Positions 35,532 through 47,900 of a stretch of 64,000 nt of DNA are shown here, in pieces. Made by a program: the position numbers and the translations under genes. The notes beneath the pieces were generated by a model. It worked only from the letters and a program-made list of their open reading frames with translations. It did no database searches and was not told the DNA's origin. Numbering within the stretch: position 1 is the first letter of the stretch; the number at the start of each line of letters is the position of its first letter. Origin of the DNA: Arthrinium phaeospermum (Eukaryota > Ascomycota > Sordariomycetes > Amphisphaeriales > Apiosporaceae); assembly GCA_006503535.1 (NCBI GenBank), contig QYRS01000011.1:2170001-2234000 (forward strand). The letters are read 5' to 3'.

Positions 35532-38500
35532 CTAGTTAGACGGAGCAGACTCTCGGAGTAGTTCATCGAGCATGGCCTTCGTCTTCAAGGTACTCCGGTG
35601 TGTTTTCCCCAAGACCTCGCGCTGCATCTTCCAGGTACCCTTGAACATCTTGGCGGAATCCTCGTACCGCTTGCGCAGTCTCAGATTCAAGGCCAAGCTG
35701 CAAGCCGTCGACAGCGTGTCCGGATGGTCCTGCCCCAAGAGATTGACCTGGACCTTCAGGATCTCCTCCAGGAGCTTGCCCGCGGCCTCGACCTGGCCGG
35801 AGTTGCCCAGAAAGATGGCCATGTTCTGCCGCGTGACCATGGTCTCGGGGTGGTCGAAGCCTAACAGCCTCTGCTGGCCGCGCAAAGCTAGCTCGAAGGC
35901 TTTCTGCGCCTCGTTCGCCCGGCCCTGCTCGGCGTACATGCAGGCCATGTTGGTGAGAATCCGGTGCTGCTCTGCGCTGCCGGGCCCGAGGCTCCGCTCG
36001 GTCGTCTGGGCCGCCTGCAAGTACATCTTCGCCGCGCGCTCGTGGTCGCCGCTGGCTTCGAAGGCGAGAGCCAGGTTGTGCTGCTGCCGCGCCGTGTCGA
36101 GGTGGTCGGCGCCGCGGTTCTTGGTGCACCAGTCGAGCACCCGCTGGTACTGTGCGATGGCCTGGCTGGGCTTGCCTTTCGCTCCATGTAGCAGGTCTAG
36201 TTTGGCCAGGTCGCTCGCCTTCCTAATGGTGCCGACATGGTCGCCGCCCTGCATCGTTTCCAACTCTCGGAGCTGCGTTCTTGCTATAGATGCTGGGCTG
36301 GCGTCGACTTCAGTTTTGGCGCTTTTTGCTGAGTCTCTCGATATCCTCTGAGCCCTCTTTTGGGTTTGCTCCATGACCCGTTTTGTCTCTTGAATCAGTT
36401 CGTCATTGCCAGGGGGACTGTCCTTTCGCAGCTTGAAACACCGCTCAAGGTGGTCATGGGCCGTTTTATGTTCTCCGTGGCGTATGTAGTAGTGTGCCAC
36501 CTTCCAGAGGAGGGTAGCGAGATCAGTCTTGCCTTCCGTTGTCGGTCGAAACTCGATGGCAGCCAAAGCGCAGGGCAGGATGTGACCGGATTTATCGGGG
36601 TCACCTTCGTCGAATCTGTGAACCACTTCTGCAAGCGTCTTGGCCTCCTGCGAATCCTTGTCCTCGGTTTCCCGAAGCCATGTTTGGACACAGCGACGGA
36701 TCAGGGGCGTCAGGTTGACTAGTCTGTGATCGGCAGATGGCTCAATCATGCCGTAATCCACCAGACGTGGAATCAATTTCGAAATCTCGTTCCTGAAGAA
36801 GAACGCACTCGAAATGGTCTGCATGTCCAGCGATGCAACCATGAGCAGAAGCTCACTTGCATCTATGTGATCCTTTTGCAGTAATTTAAACACAAGCCTC
36901 CAAACTCTTTGAGGTAGTTGCTCGGACCTGTTTTTCGTGGAAATCGTTTCGAGATCCATCCTATCCAAGTACTTCGACCAATGAACGCGTTTTTCCTTCT
37001 TTATGCATAGCTTTATGTATAGATTCGCTAGGGTCAATGTGCCTGCTGAGCCGCCTAGCTTCTGTGCTGCCTTGATGGATTTCTGTTTTTGGTCTTCGTC
37101 TGACGTGGACCCGCCAAGAAGTAGGAACGATGCATCTTCGTCTGTCAATCGGTCTACAGTGATGACGCATTCGGAGCGTTCTTTAGCGAGGACAGATGCT
37201 ACGGTTTTGGACCGGGTGGTGACTAAGACCTGGGCACGAGGAGGCGCCTTGGGCAGGTAATCCAGCAGCCGACTTCCAGCACTGGCCCCGGAACTCCCCA
37301 TGAGCTTCATGTCTTCTAGACCGTCCAGTACCATCAGCCACTGACCACCAACGTCTTGTCTGAGGGCGTCACGGACGGCTGCAAGCACTCCGGTCATCTT
37401 GATCTCTGCCTTGCTAATGTGGATGTTCTCGGCTATCCGTGTATACGAATGTTCAAACTGTATCGGGCAGGCAGCATTCACCCAGTGGACATGTGAGCCG
37501 GGGTGGTTGTCATGGAAGCGATGAGCATACTCGACAGCGATATGTGTTTTGCTACAGATGCCACTACTTTTTAGCTTCTCGATACTTCATACAAAGCACA
37601 GCCAACTGGAGTCAGGAGCGGGTAAACACGCGCTTACCCGTGACCAGAATCACCACGCAATACGACCAAGAATGTATCTCGAAAACTGTGCTCTAGCTTC
37701 TCCAATACCCCGCCTCTTTCCGCAAAGTGCTCTTCCTTCGCGATGGGCGCCGCCAGAGAGGGTCGATGGTTTTTGTTTCTATGTTTGAGAATCATTGAAT
37801 TCCCCGGGGTCTTGTCTGTGGGTTCAGGGGCGTCAGGCCGTAATCTTGCCGGCATTGGGTTATCTTACCCAGGTCCCTGAGGCCAATAATGTCTCTCGAA
37901 GCATCCGCCATTTCTTGGATCTTCCACACGACCGCCTTGTAATTCCCGTCCTCGCAATCTTCAAACTTGTTCAGATTGAAATGGTCCAGGGGCAATGTGC
38001 GCTTATCGTGACCGCTCAATGCTGCCGAAGACTCGGTCGCGACAAATTCCTGAATAGACAGTTAAACACTGGCTAAAAAGAGAGATTGCCTGGAGGTAAA
38101 AGGTTCTTGACTTACCAGGGGCATATTCTCGAGACCGGCAACTGCCCCAACGTTGGTCTTCTTTGACTCACAGAAGCAGAAGACCCCAGGCGCTTTGTCC
38201 CGCAAGTTGCTCACAGCTCTGGTGAAGTCGTGGACAGTGTCCTCAAGCATGTCATTGTCCTGTGTCATGCTGTAGAGGACATTGTCTTCTCTCGGCACTT
38301 CTGCTGCCACTATAGCCCGGTATACTTGCGATAGGGTGAGAGACCCGGAGCTGTTCCACACTCCTTTATTAGGAGTGCCCAGGAAGACCATGCCCGTGAT
38401 TGAATCAACTATCCCAGGATAGTCTTTCCGGGATCCACCCGCCATCGTGTAGGCCTCACATCATCGTCAGCTCATAACGCAACATGAACATCCTAGCTGC

Positions 38501-39096
38501 TGGGAAACTCACCTTTTGCAAAACGAGACCCCCGAAGCAATGGCCCACCAACAGTAGCGGGCGATCCTGGCAACGTTTTCTTTCCTGACCAAGGTCTTGG
38601 AGGAATGACCTAGCGACACCACTGATTGAAGTTCTCACTGCGTCCTGACCAAACCAGCAGGACTGGTAGCCATACGTCATGATGCGTGCTCCAGGGAGCT
38701 CTGCCGGAAGCATGGTCGGGTCACGCAGCCAGTTCGTCTTGGTCTTTCGGTGCTCCCAGGCGGTCTTTGGATATGCCCCTATGCCATGAACGGCAACGAT
38801 ACTGCAAACATATCAGTAAGTGTTGAATTATTGAACTACTGCTTGATAGCAACCGAAGCTTACTCATACTCGATATCATCCCAGTCCGTGGGACGAAACA
38901 GAACTTTAAGCCCCGTATCCTGTGGCCTGATGGTCGCCGGGTTAGGACGGGCTTTGGGCTTCGTAGGAGGGTTTGATGTCGCCAGAGGCTCTTCAGCACC
39001 CGGCGGGGAAGCAGTGGTAATCTCCATGTTGGCCGATGGTGCAGGCGACAAGTTTGCTACCTTCGGCGTCTCCGTGTTCGGCTGTTCTGAAGACAT
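35532..39096 (-). CDS. Fungal NLR: alpha/beta-hydrolase - NB-ARC - TPR
   Basis: Six exons (39096-38864, 38801-38513, 38454-38116, 38049-37869, 37815-37638, 37551-35532; introns 53-86 bp) encode 1079 residues. Residues about 78-290 form a lipase-like alpha/beta-hydrolase (IVAVHGIGAYPKTAWEH, LLLVGHCFGGLVLQK, GMVFLGTPNKG). The nucleophile elbow has Cys (about residue 165) where serine hydrolases have Ser. The P-loop RGDSGHGKTHIAVEYAHRF (about 400-410) spans an intron; LMVLDGLEDM is Walker B and QVLVTTRSK the next NB-ARC motif. The last about 220 residues are kinesin-light-chain-type TPRs (LGFDHPETMVTRQNMA, LGQDHPDTLSTACSLA). This is a STAND receptor of the kind linked to non-self recognition and cell death in fungi; the ligand would be sensed by the TPRs. 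Divergent from the membrane-protein gene at 39958. Confidence 0.9.
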
Positions 39097-39957
39097 GGTC
39101 TAAAGCTTGGAAAACTTTTCGGTTAGAAACTTACAGACGACTGAGAGATGGTATTGGCTATCAGACTTGAACGATGAAGATACGGTGAAGCAAACATGCG
39201 CCATCACTAATAAATCCAGTTTATATAAGACAGCATGCCATAGACCAACAGCCAGAACCAGCAAGCACGCTCTTGCAATACAACTTCCGCAAGGCGGCGA
39301 TGGACCCATATCACGGTACAAGCTGCCAATGTACCCTTCACGGAAACACAATTGTGGAGGGTGGTTTCATCCTTGCAGGACGATATGCATGTGGAAATTC
39401 TGCGGGGGCGGGGTTCTATTCCCAGTTGCAGTCGTGGTTGCGTCGATATGTATTGATTTCAATTCGGTCCTTCCGTTTGTACGGAGAACCGGGCAGCATT
39501 GCGTATCTGCCACCACCCGTTGGCCCCCGAGCCATCAACGTGTGGTTACACCCTTTCACCTGAACGTGTGACTGGCTGCGCTTCCCGAAGATCGCCACTG
39601 CTTGCCCACATGAACCGGGCGAACGTGAAGTCAAGTTAAGCCTTGCGATGTTGCTTACATTCTCTATGAGTTCCAGTCTATCCCTGCTTCTTTGGCGGGT
39701 AATGTAGGCCAAAGCGATGCATCATCTATTGCGAGGCTCGGAGCGTCGCACGATGGCGTGAGGCTATAGCCTTCTGAACTCTGGCGGGATGTCTTATTTT
39801 AACTATCCCAAGCCCCCATGGCCAGTACACACCAACTTCTATTCTGAGTCCGGTGATATCCTCGCACACAACCCAAGATATGACAGGTAGCCGCCAGCCC
39901 CCTTCCTATCCCACCCCTGCCTCGCCCGCCACCTAATTCACTACCGAGACAACTGCC
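39097..39957. other. Shared promoter region of NLR and membrane-protein genes
   Basis: 861 bp between divergent start codons. No gene is visible. Confidence 0.55.
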
Positions 39958-40911
39958 ATGGAAATGAGTCTCATGCAGATGGCTTCTCCGGACGGGGTGG
40001 TCGCACTTCCATTTCTGGAGACGAATCAGATCACCTTGGACCAGGCTGAAGCCTCCCCCAGCCCGCTGATCTCATTCGACGACAAACCTGCGGTGCTCGC
40101 ATCCATCACGGCCGAGTTGTCGACCGAGCGCTTGGAGCGCCTCTACGGCATGCTCTTCCTGGTGTCGAATCGACGAAACATCAGTCCGCTGCACCACCAA
40201 CTCATCAAGGGGCGTCAGGCTCTCATCACCGAGCGGGCTGACCTGCATCTCGTATGGAACTACGACCGCATCTTTGTCAAACCTATCCCCCGCTGCCTCC
40301 TCAGTCACGCATTTTGGAAGACACACCTCTTGCAGCCCCTTGTCAACCACACCATAGCCGGGCAACTTGGGGCCAGGCAAGCGTCGGCGGCTAAGACGTT
40401 GCAGGAGGCCCAGGGCTTCCTCCGGACCTATGCCAGCCTCATCCAGCACCCGTCGGATCTGCACCTGGCCAAGGCCCTGCACCTGGTCCCCGGCCACACC
40501 GAGTGGGCCACGTGGTGCCACTTCATCTACGGGTTCGCCCAGCTCAGGGACCGGCAAGTGGCGCCCCGCTACCACTACGGGGAGCTTCGCCTGACGAGGC
40601 TCAACTTCTGGTGCAAATTCTTTCTCCGCGGCCAGAGCTACCTCGACACGACGCACAACTACGGCACCTACTTTGGCCACTTCTTCGCGCCCTACCTGTT
40701 TCTCTTCTCGGCCGTGACCGTCGTCCTGGGCTGCCTTCAGGTAGCGTTGCAGCAGGATCCCCAGGGCCCCATGGCTAGTCTAGCCACAGCCTTTGTCCCC
40801 GTTGCTATGCATTTGACCTTCATCGGCGTCTTCTCGTTTCCCCTCTTGTATCTCGCCTTTCAGTTAAGAGAATTGTTGTACTTCATCGTCTGGAATAGGA
40901 GATTGACTTGA
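39958..40911 (+). CDS. Fungal integral membrane protein (DUF6601-like)
   Basis: Single exon, 317 residues, starting MEMSLMQMASPDGVVALP. The core (LYGMLFLVSNRRNISPLHHQ, ITERADLHLVWNYDRIFVKP, CLLSHAFWKTHLL) is a conserved pattern of a fungal family that I believe is DUF6601. Two hydrophobic segments near the C-terminus (FAPYLFLFSAVTVVLGCL and HLTFIGVFSFPLLYLAF) are likely membrane helices, so the N-terminal two thirds face one side of a membrane. No catalytic motif is seen. Genes of this family are often found among NLR and HET-type genes, as here; the function is unknown. An ATG three codons on (MSLMQM) is an alternative start. Confidence 0.75.
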   Translation: MEMSLMQMASPDGVVALPFLETNQITLDQAEASPSPLISFDDKPAVLASITAELSTERLERLYGMLFLVSNRRNISPLHHQLIKGRQALITERADLHLVWNYDRIFVKPIPRCLLSHAFWKTHLLQPLVNHTIAGQLGARQASAAKTLQEAQGFLRTYASLIQHPSDLHLAKALHLVPGHTEWATWCHFIYGFAQLRDRQVAPRYHYGELRLTRLNFWCKFFLRGQSYLDTTHNYGTYFGHFFAPYLFLFSAVTVVLGCLQVALQQDPQGPMASLATAFVPVAMHLTFIGVFSFPLLYLAFQLRELLYFIVWNRRLT

Positions 40912-41151
40912 CAAATGTGTAAATATGTTGGTTCTGAAGGCATACTGGTACTAAACTATGTTGGTGCTGAAACGCCATGTCACCGTTTCGCGCTGGTCAT
41001 TTGTTGCTTTCAACCCTTTCTTCTCTTCCTATTCGGTCTTGCGTGGCTGTGGCAATGGCTCGTTCAGCCTATTCCTAACCTGCATCACGGAAGTCTTTTG
41101 CTGGTTTACTTCCATCTCTATTAATTGAAGCCTTTGCACGTTCGACTGCCC

Positions 41152-44100
41152 CTACCTCTGTAGCTGAGCGCCGCGTGTGAAGTTTGACCCCTCGACTTTC
41201 TGCTCAACCTTCCTTTGTTCGATGACCGTGCTGGTCTCGCCTTCTTCCCACTGCCGCCGCAGCCTCGCTCGGTGGCCAAACTCCTGGTTCCATCTCTTCT
41301 CCTCCTCGTCGCGCAGACGTTTCTCTTCCTTGGCGACGTCCTCGGGAAGACCTACCGCAATGCCGGGCTGTCGGCTTCCCAGTGGGGCATAGAACCGATC
41401 AATGGCGCCCTTGTTTCGCAGGAGCTGCTGCAATTGCCCCGTGACCTCCCATTTGCTCTTGTCGGCGGACCGTAAATAGAAAGTGGGCGACCTGTAGTAC
41501 AGGGGATGCCCGGTTCTCAAGTCGCATTCAACCATGACGTTGCGCTCATTGTTGATTTCAAGCCCGAACACGGTATCCAGGAGGGCTCGTGTGACAGGTA
41601 CCGGGTGTCTGTTTTCGAGGGCGAGGAAAAGGGCATTCTTCTGCTGCCATTGGTCAAAGATGTCGACTTTGCCGTCTTGGATGGAGCGGATAGTATCTTC
41701 GACCTGTACCGGCTTTCCCCGGCAGTCGCACCGGTAAGCGAGTTCCTGGAGAGGCGTGCGGCCCTGATGTTCGGGCATGCTGCTGGGGAAGTTCACGCCA
41801 TGCCCCTTTTTGACCAGCGCAGCTGCAACGTCACTGTGGAGATTCCTGGCGGCCTCGTGGAGGCTCCCGTCGTTGGTTTTATGCTTTGACTTGAGGAGAA
41901 GGTTGACGGTATCCAGATCTCCCGCATTAGATGCATAGAGCAAAGCAGAGCGTTGGAAACAGTCGCGGTGGTCAGTATTGGCGCCGGCTTTGATCAGCAG
42001 CTTGACAATGTCCGCTCGACGCTGCCTTGCAGCCAAAATCAGGGGGGTGGTTCCCGAGTGTTTTGCTACATGGTTCACGTTTGCTTTATTCCAATTAGAC
42101 ACCATTGCAACTGCGTCTTGGAGGGTGCTTACCATTGGCCTTGATCAGCGCTTCCACTACCCCGATGCTCACCACTTTATCTTTCGATAACGGTATCATC
42201 GCATTGAATAGCACCGTAGCCAGCTCTGTTATTCCATTGAGTCTAGTTTCAAACTCGGTTTCCATTTCGCATCCCAACTCAGCCAGTCGTTTTACTAGCT
42301 TCGCCGATGTCGGGTGAGCAGCGACGCAACAGGCAATGGGCGGGATGTGGTCGGGGGTGGAGGCTAGGTAAAAAGGGCGACATCGAGAACCCCCCTTGGA
42401 ATGCAAAATGTCTAGAAGATGCAGCACTGCGTCTTCACTTATTGTCGCCGTGATTGCTTCATGGAATGCGCATGTAGCCGCGTCACGGTCAGCGCCGCCC
42501 TTCATTAGTAAAGCTAGAACCTCCGCGTTGCCAGCTTGAACGGCGATCCGGAGGGCCTTACCGGAACGGAAACTGACATTGACCGAACCGGAATAGAGCA
42601 GGGTCTCAATCACCAACAACGACCTGCCCCCTGAACCGGCAGCCTGGACTGCGTTGAGAATGGCAGAGTTCATTGCATCTCCGCCGGCGCCTCTTTCAAT
42701 GAAGAAATTCACCAGCGAGGCGCAATCTATCTCACAATTGTTAGACATGTTGGCATTCTCCGTGAGCGAAATCATGGCGTCATTGAATGCTGCCGGACTA
42801 ACGTAGTCCGCCAGCAAGTCGATGGCGTCCTGGCTGAGCAAAGAAGCTGCGTGGCAAAAGGCTTGGTCGACGTGGGAGCCAGAAGCACCCATGCCTAGCA
42901 GGAATTGGATGACTTCGAGACCAGCGGGGGTGTTCCAGTGGACACCTGCCGATGTTGCTGAAGCAAACCCCATCAGCACGTCAGCCTCTGAAAGCGTGGG
43001 CTTGGCCAGAAATCGGAGCATGTGGTAGTCAAGGGCTCTGGCGGCCGACTCGACTGCGGTGGACTTCAATCGCCGACGGGCAGCTTGGTCAATTGATGTG
43101 ACCCCAAGTAGCAACCCGACGACATCTCTCCTTCTGCCGGAATCCGACAGCCCCAATGCGGTGGCCAATGCTGCCTCGAGAGAAGAGACGGAAGGCTTGC
43201 CGTCGAGTACGACTCGAAGCAGCAACAGGTCACGACTCTTCACCGCACCGACCACGGCTGCTCCGAAATCATGGTCGACCGATGCCTGGTACTGGACTAG
43301 AAGACGGGCCAGCTCGCAGTGGTCATTTTGGATCGCTTGGACCAAAGTTTTGTCCGTATTTGGCCCACGGGCACCTGCCTGTAAGCAGCTGTGCACTACG
43401 TCATGCTGTATTCGAGCATATGCTTCACCGACCGCGAAGTCCAATAGCTCGGGTTGTGCTCGCGATCCCTCGTTCGATGCGATGGCAATGGCTGCCTCGT
43501 TGTGCCCTGCCTGGATAGCAGACAGCAGCGCGGCTCCACGCCGGAAGGATGGTGCGGCACCATTCGCCAACAACAGGCTAACCTTTTCGGTATGCCCAAG
43601 TCTTGCCGCATCGACTAGGCCTACATCACGACATTCCTGGCATGCTCCTCGAACTCGTCGTAACAAGATGTCGACCAGCTTGTCAGGCCCCGACTCCACT
43701 GCCCGGCGGAAGCCTTGGCAGAGCGGAGACGCATCTGCCCCCCTGGCGAGCAGTATCTCGACCTTCTCGGCGTCTTGTTGATCGAGGGCGATAGGTAAAG
43801 CTTGATTGATGGCCGACTCGTCCGCGCCCTGAGCGACCAACAACAAAATGTCGGCGGAGCAATTGCGAGCCGCGTCTTCAACCAAATTGCCCCGTATGTC
43901 TTCTTGGTTACGGTTCATCAATTTGTTTAGAAGGCTGACGCTTCTACGACGCTGGCGGACGACGTCCGCATCGTTCTCCAGCAACGCCTTTACCAGACCA
44001 GGGGTTGCATTCGGGATTCCGCCTTGGCAGATATGGATCAGGGCGGCAGTGGCCTCCTTGTAGGACGCCCCATCCGAATTGTGTTTGGCGAAGCAAGACA

Positions 44101-44188
44101 TGACTTCCTTGGCCCAAGAGTAGTCATCTTCGGAAGCAGCGGATGAGACCGAGGCCACCGCCGGCCGGATCGATGGCGTGGGTGCCAT
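41152..44188 (-). CDS. Large ankyrin-repeat protein
   Basis: Two exons (44188-42133 and 42083-41152, 49 bp intron), 995 residues from MAPTPSIRPAVASVSSAA; an upstream in-frame ATG at 44329 adds 47 non-conserved-looking residues. Ankyrin-type helix pairs run through most of the chain. They are degenerate in the first 650 residues (VEDAARNCSADILLLVAQGA, LVDAARLGHTEKVSLLLANG) and canonical around the exon junction (SGTTPLILAARQRRADIVKL). The C-terminus is a Glu/Arg-rich helix (KEEKRLRDEEEKRWNQEFGH). There is no P-loop in the part seen. Related fungal proteins often carry the same repeats behind an N-terminal STAND ATPase, so this may be a shortened member, or an N-terminal part may have been lost. 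Likely a protein-binding scaffold; partners unknown. Confidence 0.8.
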
Positions 44189-44922
44189 AGTAGCGTATGG
44201 CCTCGGCAGGTATCGGATTGTCGGCAAGAGCTTTGGGAAATGTAGGCAATTGTCAAAGGCAACCGTCTGGGACCAGCTCACTTTGACGTTGACCCAAATT
44301 GCGACTCGAAATGGCCTTCGTACTTGCATGCAGGTAATTAAGTGTGATATTGCTCAGGTGTTCAGGATGTGGCTATGGGCAAAGCCACTTGCTGAACTGA
44401 AATGACCACTCAAAGATTTCCAATTCGGATACCGCTTCTTGGTCACTCGAGGCAGAGCCTCAACTATGCCCGAGTGCTACTGGTATTACACCAACCAGGC
44501 TGTGAATAGCAGTCCAGACCTTTGTTTGGGTGTGTTGGCACTTTGACCGGTGGGCATTGCATCGTTACATGCGTCGTTACACCAGCCTGAAATTCAATAT
44601 ACCATGCATATGCAGTGTACCTGTCAGCATACACCAAATACGATATTATTGGAATGCATGTGAGGCTGTCCCTGGCCAGGTACTTACTTCACATGTACCT
44701 TCGGTTGCAAGGTTCTCGGTTGCAAGGATCGCAACCATCACGTGGCAGTAGTCTACTAAGAAGAGAGAGTTCCATGTGAGCATTGTCGAGCGTTCGTCGT
44801 GGTGGTCACTGGTAAAGCTTGTCGTATCCAAGGTGGTTCCTCACGCCGTTCTCATTCTACTTACCAATATCGAGACCGTCCAAAGGCAACAGTCCTCCGA
44901 AGTTTCAGAGCTATCGCCAGCC
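44189..44922. other. Shared promoter region
   Basis: About 730 bp between divergent starts of the ankyrin gene and the charged-repeat gene. Nothing else is seen. Confidence 0.5.
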
Positions 44923-47900
44923 ATGGCCTCTAGAAATGCAATGCCTCACGACACGCAATATGAATCGCCTGTAGCTGGTTCCGCTGAGTTCCTCTCGAGT
45001 TACCTGAAGACTCGCGGTCATGCTTGCAGACATTTTCCCAAGTACCGCATCGTGACAGGTCAGGCCCATCATGAATACCCCAGTCGTCTTGGATTCTTCC
45101 ACAATTCCTCGTCCGAACCCATGGTCAGTTACCTAGACACCTCAAAGCTCTGCAAGACCTGCCTGGATCTCGTCGTCCCGAAGGGGTATAACTACTGGTC
45201 CATCTTATCTGCACAAAACAAGTGCAAGAAGGGAAAACCCTACTCCTCGGCAAACCAGAAGTCCGGTTATGCCGAACGCAAACCGAAGTGGCTTGATACA
45301 CCGCCATCAAAGTCACATTATTCGCAAATCATCCAGGCCAGGGCTGAGCACTCACCCAGAGAGGGCTCAACGGCGAGAGCCAACGTCAGCCAGAGCTCAG
45401 CTATACCCACTGCAATCCCAATTCCTCACCTCGCCTGGGCAAAAGAAGCCTGGCAATGGCTAAGTAATCAGCGCAAGCCCTTCTACATTGATCAGCTCCA
45501 TATGGTCAAAGGTTGGACGCCTCTGGCCGAGGAAAAGGCTGCACGCGACTTCCTGGTTGCTGAGAAAACTGGGAATCCTTTCATTCCCACCATTCAACCG
45601 GATCGCGTGAAGATTAGCAAGTCAAATCGCCGAACGACGGAAGGCCCGGGACTGGCTGACATTGACGCCTCGTCTACCGGAATCAGTAACGAAGTTCCCA
45701 AAGTGACCAAAACGACCAAGACTACACGGAACAAGAGCGCTCCAGATTTGCCGGCCTCTGGTCCGACAGCAAGCATCCTCGCTGGTTCTTACCCCGAGCC
45801 CAACACTATTGAGGATCAACCCCCTTTCTTGCCAAACGATCCCGGCAAGCAGGAGCTACCGACCAGTCGATTTTCGAAACAGAAGAGCGAATCTTCGGCA
45901 AAGAGGGTCAAGACAGATACACTGCCTCCTGGCCTGACCAGACCGAGTCGTGAACGCAGTCGGAGTGCTGAGAAACCAGCCAATGTGACTTTTAAGCCAC
46001 AAAAGACGCCCCAGTCCAGGAAAGACAAACACGTACGTACACCTGTCAGGACTCGTCCTTGATATTGGCCTTTCATTAAAACAACTAGCTACAGGAGCGT
46101 TCAACCGAGCCCGTCTTCAGTCACACGAGCAACTATAATCGTTATGAACCGCTCCCATTCGACAGCCCAGTCAAGCCCACAAGCTTGGAGAACTACAAAC
46201 GTGGGGTGGAGGTTTCCGTCAACACACATGTTTCTCCGTCTCGGCTCCCTCTTAGAGCGGTTTTTGGCGAAGACTATAGCTCGGCCACGAGGAGCAAAGA
46301 TCTACTACGAGGTCCAGAGCCGCTTGTGGAAGAAGAGGATGTGTTGGCTATGATGTGCGGCCGTGGGCTTAGGAAGCAAGCAGGCCCGGAAACCAGCCGT
46401 GAGTTCATCGAGGCTGTGGTAAGAGCCAAACCGAAGGTCCCGGTTACTCCCCAAAAGCCATCGGTCACTCGCAAGAAAGTACAGGTCACTCCCAAGAAAG
46501 AAGCGGCTACTTCCAAGACCGACCGACCGCCGCCTTTGCACAAAGACAAGCCTCGCAAGGTTGAGACGCCCAAGTCGGAAGTCGATCCAACAGAGCCAAG
46601 CAGAAATACGTCGACCCCAAAGGTCTCGGCTACTTCCGAGAAGATACCCAAGTCATCTACACGGCACGATGAAACACAAAAGTCCGGCGTGCCCAAGGCC
46701 AAAGTCGTTTCCCCAAAGGTATCTCGTGCCAAGTGGACTCAAAAGTACCCAGCTACTTACGAAACGGACGAGTCGTCTTCACAATACGATGGACCGAGAG
46801 AAGCAGACACACCCAACTCCAAAGTCGCCGGCAAAAAGCCGCTCCGAGACCGGTCAACTCCAAATGACCCGGCTCCTTCTAAAAAAGGCAAGCCGTATTT
46901 GCAACACGGTGAATCGCGAAAGGGTGAGACACCCAAGTCCAAAGTCGTTCCTCCGAAGGTATCCCGAGACAGATCAGCTCCAAATGCCTGGCTTAGTTCT
47001 AAAACAGGCAAGCCGCCTTTGACGCACAGTAAACCGCGAAAAGTCGGGACTGCCAAGTCTGACGTTGTGTCTAAAGAGTCACCCAGGGGCAAGTCGGTTC
47101 ATAAACCTCCAGAAACTGGAAAAAGACCAGGCGAAGCAAGAACCAAGAAGGCAACCAGCAAGAAATTTCGCACAGACGACAAGGCCAGCAAGAAACCACC
47201 CGGGACGAAACGTTCTGATCCTGCGACGCCAGCTCGGCCGCTTCCTGTGAGCAAGCAGATCTGGCGCCGCAAACAGGAAGACGGGCGGGATCGTCGCCAG
47301 GGGGACAAACATCGCTCGAGAAAGCCTTCGGGTGATGACCGCCCTGTATCGCCGACGACACAAACTTTTGCTCCCCTGCCAGCTTCAGGAGACATCCCTG
47401 AGAGCGAAGAGCCAGACGCCAATGTGTCGGGTAGTGGTGGTGAGGAGAACTCGGGCGTGCGCCAAAGCAAGGATGTCTCGTCAGATGATGAATATCATAG
47501 CGATCCGAACGGAGATGTCGAGAGCATGGTATCCCCATTAGATGACCATGCCTCGCAGTCCAATGATAGTGAAGCTCATCCGGAGAGCCACGAATTCTTT
47601 TCAGAACAGGATGATACCGGTAGCGAGAAGAGTCTCAACGATAAGGGCGATTATGGTCCAGACGACGATATTCCAGACGAAAATGGTCTTAACGACAATA
47701 ATTCTGACGAAGACGGACCTGCCGAAGATGGTCCTGAAGAAGACGAAGATGGTGTGAAAGAAGACGGCTCCGACTGTCCTGACTACGATGGTCCCGACGA
47801 AAACAACGATGATCTTAACGGCGATGGTCACAACAAAGGTGGTTCCGACAGAGAGAGCAGTCTCGAAAGAGACAACAGTCCCGAGGACAGTCCCAACGAA

